DNA of 64,000 bases from Nocardioides albertanoniae (GCF_006716315.1 NZ_VFOV01000001.1:1814501-1878500); one strand, 5' to 3'. Counted from the stretch's first letter, positions 8,241 to 16,237 are shown. Numbers and translations are program-made. The notes: a model not told the origin generated them from the sequence alone.

Positions 8241-8612
8241 ATGAAGAAGATCCTGATGTTCGCGGTGACGGCTCTGGTCGGCGCGGTCGCCGCCGGTGTG
8301 ATCACCTACCAGAGCGCAGCCGCGGTCGATGACGACGGATTCGCCAAGCGTGAGGAGAAGTCCAGCACCCAGGTGACCACGGTCGATGACGACGACGCCG
8401 ACGACAACGACGACGTCACGCGCGACGACGACGGGAACGACACCGCGACCGACGGCACCGGCGTGACGCGTGCGACCAAGGACAACACGAAGGACAACAC
8501 GAAGGACAACACCCGCGACACCCGCGACAACACCCGCGACACCCGCGACAACACCCGCGACACCCGCGACAACACCCGCGGCGACGACACCGGCGACCGG
8601 ACGAAGGACTGA
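8241..8612 (+). CDS. exported aspartate-rich protein with DNT/RDT repeats
   Basis: This 123-residue protein has an N-terminal hydrophobic segment (KKILMFAVTALVGAVAAGV) serving as a signal or anchor, a Lys/Ser patch, then an extremely acidic stretch (DDDDADDNDD and similar) and a C-terminal low-complexity region made of three KDNT units followed by three RDTRDNT units, encoded by 12-nt and 21-nt tandem DNA repeats at about 8477-8580. The start at 8241 follows GAGAGGAC. No catalytic domain. A disordered, possibly Ca2+/Mg2+-binding cell-surface protein fits the composition. It is followed after 7 bases by the kinase gene and preceded by the shared inverted repeat. Confidence 0.7.
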   Translation: MKKILMFAVTALVGAVAAGVITYQSAAAVDDDGFAKREEKSSTQVTTVDDDDADDNDDVTRDDDGNDTATDGTGVTRATKDNTKDNTKDNTRDTRDNTRDTRDNTRDTRDNTRGDDTGDRTKD

Positions 8613-8619
8613 GTCGACA

Positions 8620-9492
8620 GTGACCGACACCTGGGGCCTGCGCCAGGGTGACGCGATCACCCCCGAGCTGACCGCGATGCGGCTGCTCGGGGGCGGTTCG
8701 TCGTACGAGGCGTTCCTGGCTTTCGACGAGATCACCTACGGTCCGGTCGTGGCGAAGGTGCTGCGTCCGGACCGGGTCGCGAGCGAGTCGAGCCGTGTCG
8801 CGATGCGCCGCGAGACGGAGGCGCTGACCTCGTTGAGACACCCGGTGCTCGTGCGTGCGCTGCGCGAGGATCTCGACGGCGAGCGGCCGTACGTCGTGAT
8901 GGAGCACGTCGAGGGCCCTCGGCTCTCGACGCTGATCCGCCGGCACGGTCGGCTTCCGGAGCAGCAGTATCTGCCGCTGGCCCTCGACCTCGCCTCGGTG
9001 CTGCACTACCTGGGCCGCGCCGGCTGGGTGCACCTCGACATCAAGCCGAGCAACCTGATCATGGGCTCGCCGGCCCGGCTGATCGACCTCTCGGTCGCCA
9101 GGCCCACCGAAGCGGCCGCCGCACTCCGCCACGAGATCGGCACCGACGCCTACATGGCTCCCGAGCAGTGCCTGCCCGGGGAGCGCGGCGAGGTCGGCCC
9201 CGCCAGCGACGTATGGGGTCTGGGGGCGACGCTCTTCCACGCGGTCAGCGGCGAGCGCCCCTTCGACCGCGGCGACCCGTCCTCCGCCGATCGATCCGAG
9301 CGCTACCCGCAGCTCGTCGAGCGGCCCTACCCCCTGCCGCCACGTACGCCGCCGGAGGTCGTCAAGGTCATCGAGGCGTGCCTGGCGCCGGACCCCGGCG
9401 ACCGGCCGGAGCCCGCCGAGGTCTCCGAGATGGTCGCTCCCGCGCTGGAGCGGCTCCCGCGCGCCTCCCTCGGAGGCCTGCGGATCCACTGA
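8620..9492 (+). CDS. soluble serine/threonine protein kinase
   Basis: A 290-residue Hanks-type kinase without membrane segment or sensor tail. LLGGGSSYEAF is the Gly-rich loop, VVAKVL holds the ATP-anchoring Lys, RRETEAL the alpha-C Glu, HLDIKPSNL the catalytic loop (HLD in place of HRD, catalytic Asp kept), LIDLSVAR the metal-binding loop (DLS replacing DFG, Asp kept) and YMAPEQ the APE motif. All chemistry residues are present so it is probably active. GTG at 8620 is the start because upstream frame codes the shadow of the repeats. The 7-base gap to the acidic-protein gene points to cotranscription. Confidence 0.85.
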   Translation: MTDTWGLRQGDAITPELTAMRLLGGGSSYEAFLAFDEITYGPVVAKVLRPDRVASESSRVAMRRETEALTSLRHPVLVRALREDLDGERPYVVMEHVEGPRLSTLIRRHGRLPEQQYLPLALDLASVLHYLGRAGWVHLDIKPSNLIMGSPARLIDLSVARPTEAAAALRHEIGTDAYMAPEQCLPGERGEVGPASDVWGLGATLFHAVSGERPFDRGDPSSADRSERYPQLVERPYPLPPRTPPEVVKVIEACLAPDPGDRPEPAEVSEMVAPALERLPRASLGGLRIH

Positions 9493-9510
9493 CCCTTCTC
9501 CATCCCCCGC

Positions 9511-9544
9511 GGCTGAGGGCCCGACGATCGTCGGGCCCTCAGCC
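9511..9544. terminator. bidirectional terminator hairpin
   Basis: GGCTGAGGGCCCGACGA (9511-9527) pairs perfectly with TCGTCGGGCCCTCAGCC (9528-9544). It sits between the converging kinase and response-regulator genes. The following GTTTC is only weakly T-rich, as is usual in actinobacteria. Confidence 0.85.
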
Positions 9545-9563
9545 GTTTCAGGTGGAGCCGGGA

Positions 9564-10229
9564 TCAGGAGCGGAAGCGGTAGCCCATCCCGCGCACGGTC
9601 TCGACCCGGGCGGCGCCGAGCTTCTTGCGCAGATAGCCGACATAGACGTCGACGACGTTGGAGCCCGGGTCGAAGTCCATGCCCCAGGCCATGTCGAGCA
9701 GCTGCGCGCGGGAGAGCACCTGCCCCGGATGGCGCAGCAGCACCTCCGCCAGCGCGAACTCGCGCGCGGAGAGGTCGCTCTCGCGCCCGTCGACCTGCAG
9801 CCGGCGCGTACGCAGGTCGAGGGCCACCGAGCCGGAGCGGAGCTCGCCCGTCTCGGCGTCGGTGCGGTCCTGCTGCCGCAGGCGTACGTGGATCCTGGCT
9901 CGCAGCTCGGCGAAGCGGAACGGTTTGGCCAGGTAGTCGTCGGCTCCGCCTTCGAGCGCGGAGACGGTGTCCTGCACGGAGTCGCGGGCGGTCAGCACCA
10001 CCACCGGCATCCGAGAGCCCTGGGCTCGCAGCTGGTCGAGCACCTCGAAGCCGTCGATGGTGGGCAGCCCGATGTCGAGCACCATCAGGTCGAAGGCGCC
10101 GCTGAGAGCCTCCTCGAGCCCCTCCAGGCCGTCGGCGACGGTGCTGACCTGGTGTCCGTCGGCGCTGAGGCCCTTGGCGAGGAAGGCCGCGATGCGGTCC
10201 TCGTCCTCGACGATCAGGATGCGGGCCAT
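9564..10229 (-). CDS. OmpR/PhoB-family response regulator
   Basis: The 221-residue product has a receiver domain (ILIVEDEDRIAAFL acidic pocket, phospho-acceptor Asp52 in VLDIGLP, LTA and YLAKPF switch residues) and a C-terminal winged helix ending GAARVETVRGMGYRF. It is a DNA-binding transcription factor controlled by the sensor kinase encoded immediately upstream, whose 3' end it overlaps by 16 bases. Likely targets include the two inverted repeats at 8136 and 12033, both in front of acidic-protein genes; this is inference from position. Confidence 0.92.
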   Translation of the reverse strand: MARILIVEDEDRIAAFLAKGLSADGHQVSTVADGLEGLEEALSGAFDLMVLDIGLPTIDGFEVLDQLRAQGSRMPVVVLTARDSVQDTVSALEGGADDYLAKPFRFAELRARIHVRLRQQDRTDAETGELRSGSVALDLRTRRLQVDGRESDLSAREFALAEVLLRHPGQVLSRAQLLDMAWGMDFDPGSNVVDVYVGYLRKKLGAARVETVRGMGYRFRS

Positions 10230-11710
10230 GTCGGTCCTTCCTCGCGTGCGGGCAGCGTGATCGTGAAGCGGGCGCCGCCGGGGTCTTCGAGACCGGAGGC
10301 GCCGGGGTCGTCGACGCCGACGGTGCCGCCGTGAGCGCCGGCGATGGCGGCGACGATGGCCAGACCGAGGCCGAGACCCGGCCGGTCACCGGAGCCGGGG
10401 TCGACACCTCGCGCGAACCGCTCGAAGATCCGCTCCCGGTCCTCGGCGGGCACGCCCGGACCGGTGTCGCGCACCCAGAGCCTGAGCGCGCCGTCGACGG
10501 TGGCCGAGCCGACGGCGATACGGTCGCCCGGCTCGGTGTGCCCGGCTGCGTTGTCGCACAGCTGCAGCATCGCCTGGGTGATGCGTTGCGGGTCCAGCCG
10601 CCAGGTGCGGGCGGTTGCCTCGTCGAGGTGCCAGTCGCGGTCGGCGAGCGCGCTGGCCTTGGCGAGGATGTCCTCGGTGAGCGTGTCGACGTCGACCTCC
10701 TCGAGGGTGAGGAAGTCGGGCCGGTCGTGCTTGGCCAGCAGGATCAGGTCGCCGACCAGACGGCTCATCCGGTCGACCTCGTCGAGGGCGAGCCGTCGGG
10801 TCTGCTCGACGTCGGCGGGGTCCGACTCGTCGAGCAGCTCGAGGTGGCCACCGATGATCGTCAGCGGCGTACGCAGCTCGTGGCCGGCGTCGTCGAGGAA
10901 CTGGCGCTGGTCGCTGAAGGCCTGCTCGAGACGAGCCAGCATGTCGTTGAAGTTGCTGGTCAGCGCAGAGATGTCGTCGTTGCCCGACTCGGGCAGCCGG
11001 GCCGAGAGATCGGTCGCGCTGACCGCCCCGGTCGCCTGACGCAGCCGGGTCAGCGGCGCCAGCAGCCGACCCGACTGCCAGGCCGCGACCAGCGTGACGA
11101 GCAGTGCGGAGAGGCCGGCGACGATGGCGTACGTCCGCATCGTGCTGCCCAGCTCGGCACGGTCCTCCTCGAGGTAGGAGACGACCAGAAGAGCGCCCTC
11201 GGTCGTGCCGGTGGCGCTGTCCTGACGCACCGGCTGGCCGGTGATGCGCACCTCGCCGTCGGCCGTGTCGAGGTAGGTGGTGCCGCCGTCGCGGACCAGC
11301 CCGGCGACGGCGCTGCGGAAGCGTGGCGTGCTGACCAGCGGGTCCTCGGGGAAGTGCGCGCGCGGGCGGCCGTCGACCCAGGCGACGAGCAGCTCGTCGT
11401 CGTCGGGCACGTTGCGGCGCAGGAACGTGAGCAGCAGGCTCTCCACGTCGTAGGGCGCCCGGGTCTCGGGGTTGATGCCCTCCTGGCGCAGCCGGGCGAA
11501 CTCGTCGAGCTCCTGCTCCATCTCCCGGGTCGTCGCGGCGTCGACCCTGCCGAGCTCGACGGCGTAGACGATCAGCCCGGCCCCGGCGAGCGCGAGCGTG
11601 ACCAGGAGCGCGACCGAGGCGGTGATCCGGGCGCGCACGGAAAGCCCCCGGCGACGCGGGGGCTGCGTGGGCTGGGTGGTCTGCGGTGGCTCGGGTTCAG
11701 TCGTCGTCAT
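10214..11710 (-). CDS. sensor histidine kinase
   Basis: About 498 residues. A Thr/Pro-rich cytoplasmic N-terminus leads to a first transmembrane helix (ITASVALLVTLALAGAGLIVY), an extracytoplasmic sensor of about 140 residues, a second helix (YAIVAGLSALLVTLVAAW), a HAMP domain, DAGHELRTPL with the phospho-accepting His, and an HATPase with DNAAGH, DTGPGV and GLGLGLAI boxes. ATG at 11710 is chosen since it overlaps the acidic-gene stop by 14 bases (ATGACGACGACTGA), suggesting translational coupling; earlier starts would read through the Asp-codon repeat. The sensor domain is itself acidic (PDDDELLV), which could fit cation sensing. Confidence 0.88.
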   Translation of the reverse strand: MTTTEPEPPQTTQPTQPPRRRGLSVRARITASVALLVTLALAGAGLIVYAVELGRVDAATTREMEQELDEFARLRQEGINPETRAPYDVESLLLTFLRRNVPDDDELLVAWVDGRPRAHFPEDPLVSTPRFRSAVAGLVRDGGTTYLDTADGEVRITGQPVRQDSATGTTEGALLVVSYLEEDRAELGSTMRTYAIVAGLSALLVTLVAAWQSGRLLAPLTRLRQATGAVSATDLSARLPESGNDDISALTSNFNDMLARLEQAFSDQRQFLDDAGHELRTPLTIIGGHLELLDESDPADVEQTRRLALDEVDRMSRLVGDLILLAKHDRPDFLTLEEVDVDTLTEDILAKASALADRDWHLDEATARTWRLDPQRITQAMLQLCDNAAGHTEPGDRIAVGSATVDGALRLWVRDTGPGVPAEDRERIFERFARGVDPGSGDRPGLGLGLAIVAAIAGAHGGTVGVDDPGASGLEDPGGARFTITLPAREEGPTWPAS

Positions 11711-11990
11711 GCCGGTCGTCGTTGCGGTCGTCGTCGTGACGGTCGTCATCGTCGTCATCATCATCGTCGATGGGGTCGGGGGTGACGACCGGGACGCCGG
11801 AAGGGTCCGTGCTCGGCGAGGTTCCCGGGCTCGTCGACCCGGACGGCGAGGTGGTGCTCGAGGGCAGCACGACGGGCTCACGCGAGGGTGGCTCGTCCTC
11901 AGAGGCTCCGGCGAGGGAGACCACCAGGTAGACGGCCACGGCCAGCAGGACGGCCAGGGGGAGCAGGAGATATCTGAGGGTGCGCGACAT
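11697..11990 (-). CDS. small membrane-anchored protein with poly-Asp tail
   Basis: This 97-residue protein has an N-terminal transmembrane helix or signal (YLLLPLAVLLAVAVYLVVSLAG), a Pro/Ser/Thr-rich spacer and a C-terminal tail DPIDDDDDDDDDRHDDDRNDDRHDDD-like in composition: over 15 Asp in the last 25 residues with paired Arg-His. It is the first gene of the operon with the sensor kinase and response regulator. An outside poly-Asp tail beside a sensor suggests that it binds cations or an envelope polymer and modulates the kinase; there is no direct evidence. It parallels the exported Asp-rich protein at 8241. Confidence 0.65.
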   Translation of the reverse strand: MSRTLRYLLLPLAVLLAVAVYLVVSLAGASEDEPPSREPVVLPSSTTSPSGSTSPGTSPSTDPSGVPVVTPDPIDDDDDDDDDRHDDDRNDDRHDDD

Positions 11991-12032
11991 GACTCTCAGA
12001 TAGTGCCTGACGATGCGCCCGGAGCGGGGCTC

Positions 12033-12050
12033 GATGAGAGAGCTCTCATC
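12033..12050. promoter_or_regulatory. shared inverted repeat GATGAGAG-AG-CTCTCATC (operator candidate, copy 2)
   Basis: Eight-base arms (12033-12040 and 12043-12050) flank the dinucleotide AG, 43 bases before the start of the poly-Asp gene on the minus strand. It matches the element at 8136-8153 over 17 consecutive bases. It also lies 155 bases before the acyl-CoA synthetase gene on the plus strand, so that gene could be affected, although the small-gene side is closer. Confidence 0.72.
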
Positions 12051-12204
12051 AGCGGGGCTGCTCAGGTCGGCCGTTCAGGCGGGCCGTTCAGCCGGGTCGT
12101 GGACCGCTCGTCGCTCGAGCGGTGCCGCCTGTCGAGCGGTGGGCGACGGGCTGGGTCAACTTGATTACAGTGACTCGGGTCACTTCGATGTGTGGAGGTA
12201 GCCA

Positions 12205-13746
12205 GTGTTCGTCCCGTTCAGCGTCAACGACTTCATCGATCGCGCCGCGTCGGTCTACGGCCAGCGGGTGGGGGTCGTCGACGAGCCCGACCAGCCGGCG
12301 GAATCCCTCGGGGAGGTGACGTACGCCGAGATGAAGTCGCTCGCCAAGCGCATGGCCGCAAAGCTCGACGAGCTCGGCGTCGGCGCGGGTGAGCGGGTCG
12401 CGATCGTCTCCCACAACTCGGCGCGGCTGCTGACCGCGTTCTACGGCGTCAGCGGCTACGGCCGCATCCTGGTGCCCATCAACTTCCGGCTCCGGCCCGA
12501 CGAGGTCTCCTACATCGTGGAGCAGTCCGGCGCCTCGGTGCTGTGGGTCGACCCCGAGGTCGACGAGGCGCTCGCGGAGGTGACCGCGAAGCACCGCTTC
12601 GTGCTCGGCGACGACGCCAACCTCTACGCCGCCGAGGGCGCCGAGCCGACGCCGTGGGAGCCCGACGAGAACGCGACGGCGGCGATCAACTACACCTCCG
12701 GCACCACCGCGCGGCCGAAGGGGGTGCAGATCACCCACCGCAACATCTGGACCAACGCGATGACCTTCGCGCTCCACGCCGGCTGCAGCGACCGCGACGT
12801 CTACCTGCACACGCTGCCGATGTTCCACGCCAACGGCTGGGGGATGCCGTTCGCGGCCACCGGCCTCGGCATCAAGCACGTGGTGCTGCGCAAGGTCGAC
12901 GGGATGGAGATCCTGCGTCGCGTACGCGACCACGGGGTCACCTACATGTGCGCCGCCCCGGCGGTGGCCGCCGCGGTGCTCGACGCGATCCCGGAATGGA
13001 CGCGCACCGAGGGCGAGATCCCCGGGCGCGACAAGGTGCGCATCATCATGGCGGGCGCCCCGCCGCCGACGAAGACGGTCGTGCGGGTGCAGGAGGAGCT
13101 CGGGTGGGAGTTCATCCAGATCTACGGTCTCACCGAGACCTCGCCGCTGCTGACCATCAACCGCACGCGCGCAGAGTGGGACGACCTGGACCCGATGGAG
13201 CAGGCCGCGAAGCTGACCCGCGCCGGCGCTCCCGCGATCGGCGTGAGCCTGGACGTCACCGACGGCAACGAGGTGCTGGCTCGCTCCAACGTGGTGCTCG
13301 AGGGCTACTGGGAGAAGCCCGAGGAGTCCGCGAAGGCGCTCGCCGACGGCTGGTTCCACACCGGTGACGGCGGCAGCATCGGCGACGACGGCTACCTGAC
13401 CATCTCCGACCGGATCAAGGACGTCATCATCACCGGCGGTGAGAACGTCGCGTCCGCCGAGGTGGAGGACGTGCTCTTCCTGCACCCCTCCGTCGCCGAG
13501 GTCGCCGTCATCGGCATCCCCAGCGAGAAGTGGGGCGAGACCATCCTCGCGCTCGTCGTGCTCGCCGAGGGCGCATCGGCGACCGAGGAGGAGCTGATCG
13601 CCTGGAGCAAGGAGCGCGCGGCGGGATACAAGGCGCCGACGGTCGTCGAGTTCCGTGACTCGCTCGCGCGCACGGCGACCGGCAAGCTGCAGAAGTTCAA
13701 GCTCCGTGAGCCCTACTGGGGCGACCGCGACCGCAAGGTCAACTAG
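12205..13746 (+). CDS. acyl-CoA synthetase (AMP-binding, FadD-like)
   Basis: A 513-residue adenylate-forming enzyme: YTSGTTARPKGV near 166-177 is the phosphate-binding P-loop, YGLTETSP the adenine-site A5 motif, GWFHTGDGG and SDRIKDVIITGGENV the hinge and A8 region, and TGKLQKFKLRE near the end holds the catalytic Lys. It activates a medium or long fatty (or related carboxylic) acid as acyl-AMP then acyl-CoA in the cytosol. GTG at 12205 follows a GGAGG site. It is monocistronic by appearance, ending in a strong hairpin. Confidence 0.9.
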   Translation: MFVPFSVNDFIDRAASVYGQRVGVVDEPDQPAESLGEVTYAEMKSLAKRMAAKLDELGVGAGERVAIVSHNSARLLTAFYGVSGYGRILVPINFRLRPDEVSYIVEQSGASVLWVDPEVDEALAEVTAKHRFVLGDDANLYAAEGAEPTPWEPDENATAAINYTSGTTARPKGVQITHRNIWTNAMTFALHAGCSDRDVYLHTLPMFHANGWGMPFAATGLGIKHVVLRKVDGMEILRRVRDHGVTYMCAAPAVAAAVLDAIPEWTRTEGEIPGRDKVRIIMAGAPPPTKTVVRVQEELGWEFIQIYGLTETSPLLTINRTRAEWDDLDPMEQAAKLTRAGAPAIGVSLDVTDGNEVLARSNVVLEGYWEKPEESAKALADGWFHTGDGGSIGDDGYLTISDRIKDVIITGGENVASAEVEDVLFLHPSVAEVAVIGIPSEKWGETILALVVLAEGASATEEELIAWSKERAAGYKAPTVVEFRDSLARTATGKLQKFKLREPYWGDRDRKVN

Positions 13747-13767
13747 CCGCGCCTTCGGCTCGCGGCC

Positions 13768-13805
13768 GGTGGATGCTCACCGAGGTAGCTCGGTGAGCAT
13801 CCACC
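13768..13805. terminator. perfect 17-bp stem with GTAG loop
   Basis: GGTGGATGCTCACCGAG (13768-13784) and CTCGGTGAGCATCCACC (13789-13805) are exact complements around GTAG. It lies 22 bases after the acyl-CoA synthetase stop and before the nif3-like gene, so transcription termination is the simplest role. No T-tract follows. Confidence 0.75.
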
Positions 13806-13878
13806 GCTACCCCGTCGAGGCGTGCAGCGATCGGGGCGTACGCCGCGACCGAGCTGCGCTGGGATCTAGGCTGCTCCC

Positions 13879-14667
13879 ATGCCGACGCTCACCGATGTCA
13901 CGACGCTCCTGGACGAGTGGTATCCGCCCCCCACCGCCGACGACTGGGACGCCGTCGGACTGGTCTGGGGCGAGCCCGCCCAGGAGGTCTCGAAGGTGCT
14001 CCTCGCCGTCGACCCGACCCAGCCGGTCGCCGAGGAGGCGGCCGAGTGGGGAGCCGACCTGGTCGTCGTGCATCACCCGCTGTTCCTCAAGGGTGTGCAC
14101 GGGTTCGCCCCGACCACACCGAAGGGGCGGACGCTCTCGACGCTGGTCTCGGCCGGCTGCGCGCTGCTCACCGCCCACACCAACGCCGACCAGGCGCTCG
14201 GTGGCGTCTCGGAGTCGATGGCGTTGGCGCTCGGCCTGAGCTCGCTGGCGCCCCTGGTGCCGGGGGAGTCACCAGAGGTCGGCACCGGGCGGGCCGGCAC
14301 GGTCGCGCCCACGACCCTGGGTGCCTTCGCCGAGTCGGTGGCCGCCGCGCTGCCCGCCACCGCGGCCGGCATCCGGGTCGCCGGCGACCTCGACCGACCG
14401 GTCTCCTCGGTGGCGCTGTGCGGTGGAGCGGGCGACTTCCTGCTCGATCAGGTGGCGGCGTACGACGTCTATGTGACCAGCGATCTGCGTCACCATCCGG
14501 CCTCGGAATTTCTCGAGAAGGGCGGCGCGCTGATCGACGTGCCGCACTGGGCGGCGGAGTGGACCTGGCTGCCTGTCCTGGCGAGGCGGCTGAACGAGGC
14601 CTGGGGCGATACGGTGGAGACCCGGGTCTCGCAGATCGTCACCGATCCGTGGACCTTGCGCCTGTGA
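13879..14667 (+). CDS. Nif3-like dinuclear metal centre protein
   Basis: The 262-residue product has the NIF3/DUF34 signature: VVVHHPLFLKG (metal ligands His-His), THTNADQALGGV (His and Asp ligands) and a C-terminal SDLRHHPASE segment. The family forms hexamers with two metal ions per subunit; its biochemical role is not settled, with metal insertion or GTP-cyclohydrolase-type proposals. TAGGCT lies 6 nt before the ATG with no ribosome site, so the mRNA is probably leaderless. The next two genes preserve the Rv2230c-Rv2229c-Rv2228c order of mycobacteria. Confidence 0.9.
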   Translation: MPTLTDVTTLLDEWYPPPTADDWDAVGLVWGEPAQEVSKVLLAVDPTQPVAEEAAEWGADLVVVHHPLFLKGVHGFAPTTPKGRTLSTLVSAGCALLTAHTNADQALGGVSESMALALGLSSLAPLVPGESPEVGTGRAGTVAPTTLGAFAESVAAALPATAAGIRVAGDLDRPVSSVALCGGAGDFLLDQVAAYDVYVTSDLRHHPASEFLEKGGALIDVPHWAAEWTWLPVLARRLNEAWGDTVETRVSQIVTDPWTLRL

Positions 14668-14700
14668 CTGCCGCGCCCATGAACAACTGAGGAGAATCCG

Positions 14701-15438
14701 CTGAAAGCCGACCCGTTCGCCCAGGTGAAGCTGCTCGACGTCTGTGAGCTCGACTCGCGCGCGCTCCAGCTGCGCCACCGCCGAGCACACCTGCCGCAGA
14801 CCGCCGTCGTGGAGGAGCTGCAGGCTTCGAAGAAGACCACCGACGATGCCCTACGCGATGCGCGGATCTCTCGCGACGACCTCGAGCGGGTGCAGAAGAA
14901 GGCCGACGCCGACGTCGAGTCCGTCAAGACCCGTCGCCGGCGTGACCAGGAGCGGATGGACTCCGGCTCTGTCGGCGCCAAGGACCTCGAGCGTATGCAG
15001 CACGAGCTGGCCACCCTCGACCGTCGCATCTCGGTGCTCGAAGACGAGGAGCTCGAGGTGATGGAGCAGCTCGAGGGCGCGCAGGCCACGGTGACCCGGC
15101 TCGAGACCGAGATCGCCGAGATCGAGGACAAGCTCACCGTCGCGCTCGAGTCGCGCGATGCCGAGACCGCCAAGATCGACACCGAGCTCGCCGGTCTCGC
15201 CGAGGAGCGGGTGCCCGCCCTCGAGGGCATCCCCGACAACCTTCTCGCCGTCTACACCCGGCTCGCCGAGAAGCTCGGCACCGGCGCCGCCGAGCTGCGC
15301 GCGCGTCGCTGCGGTGGCTGCAACATCCAGCTCGACCCTGCCGAGATCGCGCGCATCCGAGGCCTCGCCGCCGACGAGGTCGTACGCTGCGAGGAGTGCT
15401 CGCGCATCCTGGTCCGCACCGCCGAGTCGGGGCTGTGA
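14701..15438 (+). CDS. coiled-coil zinc-ribbon protein (C4-type, Rv2229c-like), CTG start
   Basis: About 245 residues: a long Glu/Arg/Leu-rich coiled coil (residues 20-180) followed by a C4 zinc ribbon (RRCGGCNIQL and VRCEECSRIL). Homologues are proposed nucleic-acid or ribosome-associated adaptors. I place the start at CTG 14701 (reading KADPFAQVKLLDV) because GAGGAG stands 5-6 bases upstream and homologues begin with a KADP-type segment; the GTG at 14725 has no ribosome site. Eight codons are at stake. It is cotranscribed with the Nif3-like gene and overlaps the next start (GTGA). Confidence 0.85.
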   Translation: MKADPFAQVKLLDVCELDSRALQLRHRRAHLPQTAVVEELQASKKTTDDALRDARISRDDLERVQKKADADVESVKTRRRRDQERMDSGSVGAKDLERMQHELATLDRRISVLEDEELEVMEQLEGAQATVTRLETEIAEIEDKLTVALESRDAETAKIDTELAGLAEERVPALEGIPDNLLAVYTRLAEKLGTGAAELRARRCGGCNIQLDPAEIARIRGLAADEVVRCEECSRILVRTAESGL

Positions 15439-16121
15439 GCGCGAAGACCTCGCGCGGCTGGAGCGCCGGTGCGGCCGCGACCACGCTGGTTCTCGTACGC
15501 CACGGCGTCACCAAGCACACCTCCTCGATGGCCTTCTCGGGCGGGCTCGGCGGCGACAACCCGCCGCTGACCCAGGAGGGTCGCGAGCAGGTGCGGCTGA
15601 GTGCCGAGTGGCTGCGTCCGCTGGCCTCGTCGGTCTCCACCGTCATCACCTCGCCGGTGCGACGCACCGTGGAGACCGGTGATATCGTCGCCGGCGCCCT
15701 CGACGCCGAGCTCGTCGAGGAGCCTGGCTTCGCCGAGCTGGAGTTCGGCGAGTGGGACGGGCTGACCTTCGCGGAGGTCGTCTCCCGCTTCCCCGACGAG
15801 ATGAAGGCCTGGATGGGCTCCTCCGCGGTCGCCCCTCCCGGTGGCGAGTCGCTCGCCGACTGTCATGAACGCGTCCAGGATGCGCTCACGCGAGTGCTTG
15901 CCGCGCACGCCGGAGAGACGGTCGTCGTGACGACCCACGTCTCGCCGATCAAGCTCCTCGTCGCCGCCGCCCTCGGCGCCCCGCCCGACGGCGCGTTCAG
16001 CATGGAGCTCGCCCCCGCCTCGGTCACCGTCGTCTCCTACTTCGCCGACCACCGCGCCTCCATGCGCCTGTTCAACGCCCTCCCCGCCGCCCGCGACCCC
16101 TTCGCCGCCGGCACCTTCTGA
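15435..16121 (+). CDS. histidine phosphatase family protein (CobC/RNase H-phosphatase relative)
   Basis: The 228-residue product carries LVLVRHGVTKHT (catalytic His), SSPVRRTVETG, ELEFGEWDGLTF (acid Glu region) and VVVTTHVSPIK (second His), all four marks of the phosphoglycerate-mutase-like phosphatase fold. In mycobacteria and many actinobacteria the gene in this position (Rv2228c) has an N-terminal RNase H domain. Here GTG at 15435 overlaps the previous stop and only about 15 residues precede the phosphatase fold, so the RNase H part is absent. Substrate unknown; alpha-ribazole phosphate or phosphosugars are possible. Confidence 0.85.
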   Translation: MSAKTSRGWSAGAAATTLVLVRHGVTKHTSSMAFSGGLGGDNPPLTQEGREQVRLSAEWLRPLASSVSTVITSPVRRTVETGDIVAGALDAELVEEPGFAELEFGEWDGLTFAEVVSRFPDEMKAWMGSSAVAPPGGESLADCHERVQDALTRVLAAHAGETVVVTTHVSPIKLLVAAALGAPPDGAFSMELAPASVTVVSYFADHRASMRLFNALPAARDPFAAGTF

Positions 16122-16126
16122 CCCCA

Positions 16127-16224
16127 CGCCGAGTCGGCTCGTTCTAACGCGCCGACTCGGCGAGGATTTCGGTCAGGACGCGCCGACTCGACGAGGAAAT
16201 TGGTCAGGACGAGCCGACTCGGCG
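16127..16224. repeat. intergenic GAGTCGGCTCGT repeat cluster (copy B)
   Basis: One forward CGCCGAGTCGGCTCGTT (16127-16143) is followed by three inverted or degenerate copies (16149, 16177, 16207), the last two spaced by 30 bases and each preceded by GGTCAGGACG. It matches the array at 3682-3778 in unit, order and orientation. It lies between the converging phosphatase and yaaA-like genes, where it might also act as a terminator. Confidence 0.9.
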
Positions 16225-16237
16225 GGGATGGGGCAGA

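Noticed and set aside
8477..8580. possible CRISPR-like repeat array
   Set aside because: Units are 12 and 21 bases, contiguous with no spacers, and in frame with a coding sequence.
12033..12050. operator for the acyl-CoA synthetase gene
   Set aside because: It is 155 bases from that gene and only 43 from the poly-Asp gene, and its twin is also before an acidic-protein gene.
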